This document shows positions 1 to 5,954 of a DNA stretch of 9,524 nucleotides, piece after piece (position 1 is the stretch's first letter; each line of letters begins with the position of its first letter). The DNA lies in NCBI GenBank assembly GCA_902796975.1, contig CADBRF010000231.1:1-9524 (forward strand), written 5' to 3'. This DNA is from an uncultured Coriobacteriaceae bacterium (GTDB lineage Bacteria; Actinomycetota; Coriobacteriia; Coriobacteriales; QAMH01). Both the position numbers and the translations under genes were made by a program. Under the pieces are notes generated by a model. It was not told the origin of the DNA. It saw nothing but the letters and a program-made list of their open reading frames with translations, and searched no databases.

Positions 1-506
1 CCGGGCATGAACTGGCCGATGTAGTCGGTCGAGCCACCCATGAGGCCGTCGCAGTAGACGCTCATCGGGCCGTACTTCTCGCGGGTCTCAAGATATTTCT
101 CAGTGAGGAGGTCGAGGGCTTCATCCCAGCTGATGCGCTTGAACTTGCGAGAACCCTTGGGTCCAACGCGGAGCATGGGGTACTTGATGCGGTTGGGGGA
201 ATAGACGTCCTTACGCCAGCCACGGCCACGCACGCAGGCGCGGTGCTGGAACATACCCTTGTCGAATTCGCTCGGGTCGACATAGGCATCCTCACGAGCG
301 CAGTTGGGGTGGACGATATTGTCGGTCTCGATGGCGGTGATGACGCCGTCTTTCACGTGGCACTTGAGCAGGCACATGTCGAAGCAGCCGTTCTGGTTGC
401 AGGTCATGTACTTGATTTCCTCGCCCGTGTGCTTCTCGGCCATTCTTTCCTGCACGGCCTCGAGCTGGCCTTCCAGTGGACCAAATTCGGGTTTGATGTC
501 TCCCAT
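1..506 (-). CDS. Molybdopterin oxidoreductase, DMSO reductase family, catalytic subunit (5' part only)
   Basis: The first 168 residues of a molybdenum enzyme are present; the rest lies beyond the left edge. The ATG at 504-506 is preceded by GAGAGG (516-521) at a 9-base spacing. After a charged 32-residue leader come the cysteines of a proximal [4Fe-4S] cluster: C36, C41, C45 and C91 (Cx4Cx3Cx45C). Then follow CVRGRG (91-96), a Y-x-P-x-R-x-x-Y-P segment (102-110) and the family motif ISWDEAL (125-131). Arg two residues after the fourth Cys, and the text that follows, match DmsA-type reductases better than formate dehydrogenases, which usually carry Lys there. No twin-arginine signal is visible, so a cytoplasmic enzyme is inferred. 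It lies 80 bases downstream of an NAD-binding flavoprotein gene on the same strand, its likely electron partner. The substrate cannot be read from this fragment. Formate dehydrogenase, a catechol dehydroxylase-like enzyme or another oxyanion/S-oxide/N-oxide reductase all remain possible. Confidence 0.9.
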   Translation of the reverse strand, partial: MGDIKPEFGPLEGQLEAVQERMAEKHTGEEIKYMTCNQNGCFDMCLLKCHVKDGVITAIETDNIVHPNCAREDAYVDPSEFDKGMFQHRACVRGRGWRKDVYSPNRIKYPMLRVGPKGSRKFKRISWDEALDLLTEKYLETREKYGPMSVYCDGLMGGSTDYIGQFMP

Positions 507-586
507 TGATTAGATCCTCTCTCTATACGGTCTCGTCACATGCTTGGAACTTTACTGAGCAATCCTCCTTTCGAACCGCATGCTCT
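507..586 (-). other. Gap between the flavoprotein and molybdoenzyme genes, with an orphan Shine-Dalgarno
   Basis: This 80-base spacer contains a near-perfect ribosome-binding sequence, AAAGGAGGA on the minus strand (563-571), but no usable start codon 5-12 bases downstream. The molybdoenzyme uses its own weaker GAGAGG site (516-521). An 8-bp direct repeat, CTCTCTAT on the plus strand, lies at 519-526 and 583-590. No terminator is visible, so cotranscription of the two genes is likely. Confidence 0.5.
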
Positions 587-3016
587 CTATCTCGTAACGG
601 CTGGACTCACTTTGTGAACCGCGCCGTAGCAGCAGCTCACAACGCACATGCCGCATTTCTGACACAGACGTGGCACAATGCGGCCTGGCTTGCCGAAACT
701 TCCCTTGATTGCGTTGCCTGGACAGGTGGTGAGGCAGCAGCGCTCACCCTTGCACTTGGATGTATCGATGACGTAGGAGACGAGGTCCTTGCACACGAGA
801 CCCGGGCAGGTCTTGTTGAGGTGTGCCTCATATTCCTCTGGGAAATAGCGGATGCTTGAAAGCGCGGGGTTGAGACCGGTTCTGCCCAGCCCACAATGGG
901 TAACCTCACGGTTGCGAAGCGCCAGCTCCTCGATGCGGGCCACATCTTCGCGTGTGCCCTTGCCCTTGGTGATTTTCTCCAGCAGCTCTGCCGCCTCATC
1001 CATGCCATCGGGGCATTCGCGCTCCTTGCGGCAGGACTGGCTGGCGCAGAACTTGGTGAGGTAGAGGGCGGTGTCCACCACGCATTGCTCCTGCGAGAGC
1101 ACCACGAAGCCGCCGGAACCCATCATGCCGTCTACGCTCTTGAGACCCTCGAAGCTCACCTCGAGGTTTTCCATAGCGGCGGGAATGAACTCGCCTGAGG
1201 GGCCTCCCACCTGCACGGCCTTGGGGTTGGTGGCATGCGCCACGTTCTCGACAAGCTCGCCCAGGGTGATGCCGAGTGGCACTTCTACGAGCCCGCTGCG
1301 TTCCACAGACCCCGTCACGGAGAAGACCTTCGTGCCGGGGCTCATTTCGGTCCCCACGCTGCGGAACCAGCCTGCGCCATGCTCCACGATGCCGGGCACA
1401 TTCGCCAAAGTCTCCACGTTGTTGAGGCAGGTCGGTTTGCCCCACAGACCGCTCTCGGTGAGGTGGGGAGGCTTGACGCGCGGGAAGCAGCGCTTGTTCT
1501 CGAGCACGTTTGCCATGGCGGTGGATTCGCCGTTCAGGAACGCGCCAGCGCCTCGCACGATGGAGACGTCGAAGGAAAACTCGCTGCCGAGGATGTTCTT
1601 GCCCAACAGGCCGGCGGCGTAGGCTGCGTCGATAGCCTCCTGCACGGTCTTGACCGCGAGGGGGTATTCGGCGCGGATGAAGAAGTATCCGCGTGGAGCG
1701 CCAATGGCATAGGCGCCGATGATGAGGCCCTCGAGCACGCGGTGAGGGTCGCTTTCGAGCAGGCCACGGTCCATATAGGCGCCGGGGTCGCCCTCGTCGG
1801 CGTTGACGATGAAGTAGCGAGCTGGCTCAGTGGGGTTTGCACTCTCGTTCACGGGTGCTGATGCACAAGACCGCCACTTCTTGCCTGTGGAGAAACCCGC
1901 CCCGCCGCGGCCACGGAGGCCGGCGCTTTCAATCTCATCGATGATTGCTGAGGCGCTGCTCTCCTCGAGCGCCTTTGCAAGGGCGGCATAGCCACCGCGA
2001 GCCAGGTATTCTGCCAGCGAATGCGGGTTGATAGCCCCACAGTTGGCAAGGACGCGACGCTCTTCGGGCGCGAGGATATCTGCATCAAGACGATGCTCAT
2101 CGAGCAGAGCCTTCTGCTTGTCTGTTGGCGTGCCGCAAGCGAGAGCGGCGATTGCATGTGCGCATTCTTCGTCCACAAGCCCATACATGGCAGAACTCGC
2201 CTCAGCGGTTTCCACTTCCACGAGCGGCTCGTAGGAGCAGAGGCCCTTGCAGCCCACGGGTGCAAGCTGGATTGATGCGCTTTCGTCGGCGAGGTCGTGC
2301 TCGAGGATGCTGTAGATGGCTTCGGCGCCGGCGGCTCTCCCGCAGGTTGCCAGGCCCACGGCTATGCGTGTCTGCCAGCTACCAAGGCTTGCGGTGGCAG
2401 CGCTTGCCAGGGAGGCAAGGCACTTCATGGGCGTGTTCCCGGAGGGTGCCAGCTCAAGTTCTGTTTCCGCCTTGGGCGCTGACGCAGTGTTTTCTGCCTG
2501 TTTTGCGGCGCCACGGGCAACATCGTCGATATTCTTCACTGCGCTCACGATGTCTGCCACACGGGTAATGCCCACACGGCCATAGACTTCGCCGCCGCCA
2601 ATGACGACGGGGGCAATGCCGCAGGCGCCCACGCAATTCACGGTCTTGAGGGTGATGCGGCCATCTGGCGTGGTCTCGCCATCATGAATGCCAAGAAGGT
2701 CCTCGAACTTCGCGAGCAGGCGCATGGAGCCCAGCGTATGGCAAGCCGTGCCGTTGCACACTTGGATGATGTAGCGGCCAACTGGATCGAGGGAAAGATC
2801 GTCGAAGAAGGTGCCAAAGAACTCGAGCAGTTTCTGGGAGACGCCAAGCTCTTCTTGGATGACGTTGAGGGCTGGCTGGGGAAGATAGCGGAATTTCTCC
2901 TGGACGTCATTAAGTACGCTCAGAAGTTGCCCCGTACGCTGGGGGTGGTTGGCGATGATTTGTTTGGTTTCCTGAATAACGACAGCATCATCGCAAAGAT
3001 TGTTCTCTGTAGACAT
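587..3016 (-). CDS. Fused NuoE-NuoF (HydC-HydB-like) NAD(P)-linked flavo-iron-sulfur protein
   Basis: This 809-residue protein would pass electrons between NAD(P)(H) and a partner enzyme. Domains in order: NuoE-like thioredoxin fold with C87, C92, C128, C132 for a [2Fe-2S] cluster; a second thioredoxin-like ferredoxin domain (about 215-285) with only C225, C256, C260; a NuoF core with the NADH loop GRGGAGFSTGKKW (369-381), the FMN loop NADEGDPGAYMDR (405-417) and RGAGAFLNGES (488-498); the N3-type cluster region (657-708); and a C-terminal ferredoxin domain (about 750-800) whose last motif is a full CxxCxxCxxxC (785-795). In the N3 motif and the first ferredoxin motif the middle Cys is Glu (C662-x2-E665-x2-C668; C755-x2-E758-x2-C761). 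The start at 3016 is chosen because GAGGGG (3025-3030) sits 8 bases upstream; the frame stays open to 3151, but those 45 codons look unlike protein. Similar fusions serve NAD-linked formate dehydrogenases and bifurcating hydrogenases. Here the downstream molybdoenzyme is the probable partner. Confidence 0.9.
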   Translation of the reverse strand: MSTENNLCDDAVVIQETKQIIANHPQRTGQLLSVLNDVQEKFRYLPQPALNVIQEELGVSQKLLEFFGTFFDDLSLDPVGRYIIQVCNGTACHTLGSMRLLAKFEDLLGIHDGETTPDGRITLKTVNCVGACGIAPVVIGGGEVYGRVGITRVADIVSAVKNIDDVARGAAKQAENTASAPKAETELELAPSGNTPMKCLASLASAATASLGSWQTRIAVGLATCGRAAGAEAIYSILEHDLADESASIQLAPVGCKGLCSYEPLVEVETAEASSAMYGLVDEECAHAIAALACGTPTDKQKALLDEHRLDADILAPEERRVLANCGAINPHSLAEYLARGGYAALAKALEESSASAIIDEIESAGLRGRGGAGFSTGKKWRSCASAPVNESANPTEPARYFIVNADEGDPGAYMDRGLLESDPHRVLEGLIIGAYAIGAPRGYFFIRAEYPLAVKTVQEAIDAAYAAGLLGKNILGSEFSFDVSIVRGAGAFLNGESTAMANVLENKRCFPRVKPPHLTESGLWGKPTCLNNVETLANVPGIVEHGAGWFRSVGTEMSPGTKVFSVTGSVERSGLVEVPLGITLGELVENVAHATNPKAVQVGGPSGEFIPAAMENLEVSFEGLKSVDGMMGSGGFVVLSQEQCVVDTALYLTKFCASQSCRKERECPDGMDEAAELLEKITKGKGTREDVARIEELALRNREVTHCGLGRTGLNPALSSIRYFPEEYEAHLNKTCPGLVCKDLVSYVIDTSKCKGERCCLTTCPGNAIKGSFGKPGRIVPRLCQKCGMCVVSCCYGAVHKVSPAVTR

Positions 3017-3040
3017 GCTGCCCGCCCCTCTATTTATTTC

Positions 3041-3115
3041 CTCGCACAATCCACAGAGCGTCGGCTTCCCTTCCCCTGGAAACCCGATATGCCCATGAAG
3101 GTTGGTATGTGCAAA
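3041..3115 (-). promoter_or_regulatory. Foldable 5' leader upstream of the flavoprotein gene (possible riboswitch or attenuator)
   Basis: Read on the minus strand, TTTGCAC (3115-3109) pairs with GTGCGAG (3047-3041) over 7 bp. Next inward, ATACCA (3108-3103) pairs with TGGAT (3053-3049) with one bulge. Inside, CGGGTTTCC (3086-3078) pairs with GGGAAGCCG (3070-3062) around a 7-base loop, with one G-G mismatch. The fold ends 10 bases before the ribosome site of the 809-residue gene. A molybdenum-cofactor riboswitch would suit the operon, but I cannot match its conserved core, so the class is unassigned. These pairings were found by eye and no folding was computed. Confidence 0.4.
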
Positions 3116-3260
3116 TGCAACAACCGTTTGCGGAGAAATAAGACCTCTCAAACACTGAATAGTTTACGGCACAGTAACGGTTAACGACATGTGCTCAGAA
3201 ACAAATTGCGCCTTGGCAATGTGGCATATAAAACAGATACGAAGAACGCCACATACGTTT

Positions 3261-3271
3261 TTGCACGTGAA
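3261..3271. promoter_or_regulatory. Short palindrome centred on CACGTG
   Basis: TTGCACGTGAA has a perfect CACGTG core (3264-3269) flanked by TT and AA one base out on each side. It lies about 250 bases upstream of the flavoprotein start. It is a weak operator candidate that could be chance. Confidence 0.25.
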
Positions 3272-3300
3272 ACGCGGTTTATTGAGAGCTCTATTCTGTC

Positions 3301-3316
3301 TTGTGAACATGCACAA
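3301..3316. promoter_or_regulatory. TTGTG-N6-CACAA dyad, Crp/Fnr-like spacing
   Basis: TTGTG at 3301-3305 and CACAA at 3312-3316 form a perfect 5-bp inverted repeat in a 16-bp frame. That symmetry recalls Crp/Fnr-family sites (TGTGA-N6-TCACA), but the arms are not the consensus and no such regulator is in the window. It is an operator candidate only. Confidence 0.3.
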
Positions 3317-3384
3317 CCAAATCTTTCAGAAGACCGATGGCATGCGAGCTTTTCTTGTAAAACTCCCTCGATATGGCAAATTCC

Positions 3385-3403
3385 AAGATTTTTTGACAAT
3401 CTT
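3385..3403. promoter_or_regulatory. AAGATT / AATCTT inverted repeat overlapping TTGACA
   Basis: AAGATT (3385-3390) and AATCTT (3398-3403) are perfect 6-bp arms around a 7-base spacer. The spacer and right arm cover TTGACA (3393-3398), the best -35-like hexamer in the region. A protein bound here could block a plus-strand promoter reading toward the PucR-type gene. Confidence 0.35.
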
Positions 3404-3411
3404 TTTAGAGA

Positions 3412-3439
3412 ATAAACTTGTGCTCCAATCCAAGTTTAT
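3412..3439. promoter_or_regulatory. Perfect 9-bp inverted repeat, probable operator
   Basis: ATAAACTTG (3412-3420) and CAAGTTTAT (3431-3439) are exact reverse complements separated by 10 bases, so their centres lie about two helical turns apart. This suits a dimeric or tetrameric DNA-binding protein better than a terminator, since no T-run follows. It starts 13 bases after TTGACA (3398) and would cover the -10 area of a plus-strand promoter. The PucR-family protein encoded about 130 bases downstream is the obvious candidate to bind it, by autoregulation and control of the divergent operon. Confidence 0.5.
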
Positions 3440-3570
3440 GTCTCCAAAATTTCCATTGTGCCTATATCCACCTCTGCCTGATACGGTTACATTGAATATG
3501 GGTTCTAGGCCTACATGCTCGGCCGGGCGTTTACTCGCCTTGCAATGCCCAGAAGAAGGGTGTGGTTTAC

Positions 3571-4797
3571 GTGAATCTCGATGAGGTTCGCAGCCGTCTT
3601 TTTGATGCGCTGAGGCAAGAAGACCAGCAGATGCTGGGCCGCGTTGCGAGCGAGATCATGGGCATGCCCATCGTTGCGTCCGACGATTCCTTTGTCACAA
3701 CTTGCAAATATCCCGTGGCATCATTCGGAGATGAGCAGTGGGATGAGACTGCAATTGGCGAGCGCATCGACTTCAAGTACATCAAGGTCTATCTCGACGA
3801 TGGCCTCTTCAGTGCCTATGGCGACGACTTCCACCCCATCTTCATCGACTGGGGCTTTTTCAAGGACTCTCCGCGCTATGCCGCTGCAATTCGGAGAAAC
3901 GGAAAAATACTCGGCTATGTCGCCGCTCTCTCCAAGGAAATACCCTTTGAAGAATGGCGGCTTGAGGCTATCGGGCTCATTGCCGATGCCTTTGCTTTTG
4001 CCTGGTCGAGCGAGGGCGAGCATAGCGGAGAGAACAGCTTGCCCAAGTTCTTCCTCCAAGGCCTCCTCGCTGGCCATTATTCAACTCGCGAGGCTTTCGA
4101 TGAGGCGTTTAGCGTGTTCAAGGAAGGTGGGCTGGCGGGCCCAAACTACATGCTCGTCGCAATCGAGACCCGCAACCAGTCGAATATGCCGGTTGATTTC
4201 TATGCGTCGGCACGCCTTCGCAAGTTCTTTCCCGAGGGAGTGTTCGTGCTCTCCGAGAACACGCTCTATCTGCTGGTGACGGGCGTGGGCAGCGGCGGAG
4301 CCCCAGAAAGCCTCACCAGAGAGGTGATAAGCCTCCTCAGGTCGCTGGATCTCTACTGCGGTGTCAGCAGGGTGGCCCACGACCTCTTTCCCTTTGAATC
4401 GCTCAAGTGGCAAGCGCGCGAAGCTGCCGCCATGGGCATCAAGACGAAGCCCGAGGAGACTGCTTTCTACTTTGACGAGTACATCGGGCTCATTGCTGCC
4501 GAGGCGTTAGAGGAGAAGATAAGCCTCCGCGATTTCATCACAGAGCCCATTTGTACGCTCAGCGCATACGACCTTTCCCACAAGACGGAATACGTGCGTA
4601 CTCTCGAGGCGTACCTGCGGCACATGGGAGATGTCAACGAAACGGCAGCTGACCTTGCCGTTCATAGAAACACCGTTCGCTATCGTTTGGAAAAGGCGGC
4701 CGAAATCAGTGGGATGTCCACACTAAGCACGCTGGATCTGCTGAGTCTTGCCCTGTGCACGCTGACAGGTGAAGGCTGCACCAGTCAGCGCTCATGA
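3571..4797 (+). CDS. PucR/CdaR-family transcriptional regulator
   Basis: This 408-residue cytoplasmic DNA-binding regulator has the PucR C-terminal helix-turn-helix at about 337-395, with the family signature A-x-x-L-x-V-H-R-N-T-V-R-Y-R-L (350-363 region). The middle (about 180-285) fits the CdaR GGDEF-like domain of this family, and the N-terminal 140 residues are probably a sensory GAF/PAS-like domain, which I infer from position and not from a motif. The start is taken as GTG at 3571 because AAGGG (3556-3560) lies 10 bases upstream. An in-frame GTG at 3562 would have the ribosome site almost touching it. PucR-type proteins sense small organic metabolites and usually control adjacent catabolic genes. 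It faces away from the molybdoenzyme operon across a 554-base control region and is followed on the same strand by an alcohol dehydrogenase, so it may control either or both. The ligand is unknown. Confidence 0.88.
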   Translation: MNLDEVRSRLFDALRQEDQQMLGRVASEIMGMPIVASDDSFVTTCKYPVASFGDEQWDETAIGERIDFKYIKVYLDDGLFSAYGDDFHPIFIDWGFFKDSPRYAAAIRRNGKILGYVAALSKEIPFEEWRLEAIGLIADAFAFAWSSEGEHSGENSLPKFFLQGLLAGHYSTREAFDEAFSVFKEGGLAGPNYMLVAIETRNQSNMPVDFYASARLRKFFPEGVFVLSENTLYLLVTGVGSGGAPESLTREVISLLRSLDLYCGVSRVAHDLFPFESLKWQAREAAAMGIKTKPEETAFYFDEYIGLIAAEALEEKISLRDFITEPICTLSAYDLSHKTEYVRTLEAYLRHMGDVNETAADLAVHRNTVRYRLEKAAEISGMSTLSTLDLLSLALCTLTGEGCTSQRS

Positions 4798-4800
4798 GCG
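4789..4800. repeat. 12-bp perfect palindrome over the regulator stop codon
   Basis: CGCTCATGAGCG is its own reverse complement and contains the TGA stop (4795-4797) of the PucR-family gene. It could form a tiny hairpin in RNA or be a protein site. No T-run follows, so it is not a classical terminator. Confidence 0.4.
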
Positions 4801-4830
4801 TTCAACCTGCTGTGATTCGCCGTGATAGAA

Positions 4831-4853
4831 GCTGCCTGGCACGGCCGGGCGGC
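4831..4853. promoter_or_regulatory. Strong 10-bp hairpin between the regulator and alcohol dehydrogenase genes
   Basis: GCTGCCTGGC (4831-4840) and GCCGGGCGGC (4844-4853) pair over 10 consecutive positions (eight Watson-Crick, two G-T wobbles) around an ACG triloop. It ends 13 bases before the GAGG ribosome site of the dehydrogenase. With no T-run on either strand, an intrinsic terminator is unlikely. A role in mRNA processing, 5'-end stability or attenuation between the two genes is more plausible. Confidence 0.5.
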
Positions 4854-4878
4854 AAGAGAGAAGAGTGAGGTCTGCATT

Positions 4879-5937
4879 ATGGGTACAAAGGCAACCGGTC
4901 TGATTCTCATGGGGCCTGGCCAGGTTCAGCTGGGGGAGAAGGAACTTCCCGATCCCGATATCTACGAGGCTCTCATCAGGGTGACCACTGTCTCCACCTG
5001 CAATACCGACACCGGCATCGTCGATGACTTCATCATGCCCGAAATCAAGGGCCGTTTCATCGGTCACGAGTGCGTGGGCGTTGTGGAGAAGGTCGGCGAG
5101 CGTGTCGAATACTTCAAGCCCGGCGACCGCATCTGCGTCCCCTCGCTCACGCCCGACTGGCACAGCATCGAGGCTCAGCAGGGAGGTGCCACCTTCTCCC
5201 AGGGTGGCATGGCCTTTGACTGGGGCTTCAAGCGTGATGGCACGTTCGCCACGCACATCGTGTGCCGTGATGTAGATATGAACTGCGCGAAGATCCCCGA
5301 CAATGTCACCAACCTCCAGGCTCTCATGGTCGTCGACATGATGACCACTGCCTGGCAGGGCGTCGAGAAGACGGATATCCCCTTTGGCAGCACTGTTGTT
5401 ATCTTCGGCATTGGGCCGGTTGGCCTGTGCGCGACGCGCGCCGTCGACCTCAAGTGCGCGGGCCGCATCATCTGCATTGGCTCCAACCCGCTCGCTCGCA
5501 AGATCGCCGCAAGCTATGGTGCCACCGATTTTGTTGACTACCACGATGGTGACGTTGTAGAGCAGGTGCTCGAGCTCAACGGCGGCCCGGTTGATGTCTC
5601 CTTCCTTTGCGGCGGCAAGGGAGAGACAGTTGACCAGGCAATCCGCATGACCCGTCCCATGGGCAGCGTCACCTCCGTCAACGCCTTCTACGACGACGCC
5701 ACCATCCACGTGCCCTCCTGGAACAGCGGCATGCGCACCCAGTACTTCAGCTGGTGGCAGAACACGGGCGGACGTTGGATGCTCGACCGCTATCTCAAGA
5801 TGATCGCCAATGGCAAGTTCGATCCGACCCCGATCTGGACCCACATCAACCACGGCGTCGAGGAGATGGAGCTCACCTTGCGCCAGAAGGCCTGGAAAGA
5901 CTGCCTGAAGCCCGCCTGCATCCTGTCGGAGGACTAG
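4879..5937 (+). CDS. Zinc-dependent medium-chain (secondary) alcohol dehydrogenase
   Basis: This 352-residue protein is the same length as the NADP-linked secondary alcohol dehydrogenases of Clostridium beijerinckii and Thermoanaerobacter brockii (about 351), and recognisably similar to them. Catalytic zinc ligands align: C41 in STCNTD, H63 and E64 in IGHECVG, and D153 in VVDMMTT. There is no four-Cys structural zinc lobe, as expected for this group. The Rossmann motif is GIGPVG (177-182). The coenzyme loop reads GSNP (201-204) with Y221; the NADP enzymes have GSRP, so Asn replaces the Arg that holds the 2'-phosphate. The start is the ATG at 4879 with GAGG (4867-4870) 8 bases upstream. An upstream GTG at 4822 would add 19 poorly protein-like residues and include the hairpin. 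It would interconvert a secondary alcohol or aldehyde with its carbonyl form. The true substrate is unknown. It lies 81 bases after the PucR-type gene and may share its transcript. Confidence 0.9.
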   Translation: MGTKATGLILMGPGQVQLGEKELPDPDIYEALIRVTTVSTCNTDTGIVDDFIMPEIKGRFIGHECVGVVEKVGERVEYFKPGDRICVPSLTPDWHSIEAQQGGATFSQGGMAFDWGFKRDGTFATHIVCRDVDMNCAKIPDNVTNLQALMVVDMMTTAWQGVEKTDIPFGSTVVIFGIGPVGLCATRAVDLKCAGRIICIGSNPLARKIAASYGATDFVDYHDGDVVEQVLELNGGPVDVSFLCGGKGETVDQAIRMTRPMGSVTSVNAFYDDATIHVPSWNSGMRTQYFSWWQNTGGRWMLDRYLKMIANGKFDPTPIWTHINHGVEEMELTLRQKAWKDCLKPACILSED

Positions 5938-5954
5938 GACCCCCTGCTTCCCTT

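Larger units (their letters stand above)
3017..3570. other. Divergent control region between the redox operon and the PucR-type regulator
   Basis: This 554-base stretch is more AT-rich than the flanking genes and must hold the promoters of both diverging units. It contains a foldable leader on the minus strand (3041-3115) and inverted repeats at 3261-3271, 3301-3316, 3385-3403 and 3412-3439. The heptamer ACGGTTA occurs at 3177-3183 and 3483-3489 in the same orientation. A TTGACA lies at 3393-3398, but no good -10 hexamer follows at 16-18 bases. Open frames here, the longest 131 codons, show no recognisable protein and no good ribosome site. Confidence 0.7.

Noticed and set aside
1..506. Assigning the molybdoenzyme as formate dehydrogenase
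   Set aside because: The NuoEF-type neighbour fits, but the Arg after the fourth Cys and the following sequence are DmsA-like, and the active-site residue is outside the window, so a specific name is not supported.
556..590. tRNA-like TTCGAA segment
   Set aside because: No acceptor, D or anticodon arms can be drawn around it.
3041..3115. Naming the leader a molybdenum-cofactor or cobalamin riboswitch
   Set aside because: Short stretches look similar, such as GGGAAGCCG, but the conserved cores of these classes could not be located.
3017..3151. Extension of the flavoprotein by 45 residues to a start at 3151
   Set aside because: The frame is open, but the residues do not resemble the NuoE N-terminus, the ATG at 3016 has a good ribosome site, and the segment is better explained as an RNA leader.
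3189..3584. 131-codon plus-strand frame in the divergent control region
   Set aside because: No recognisable domain, AT-rich intergenic composition, it overlaps the regulator start, and no convincing ribosome site; treated as chance.
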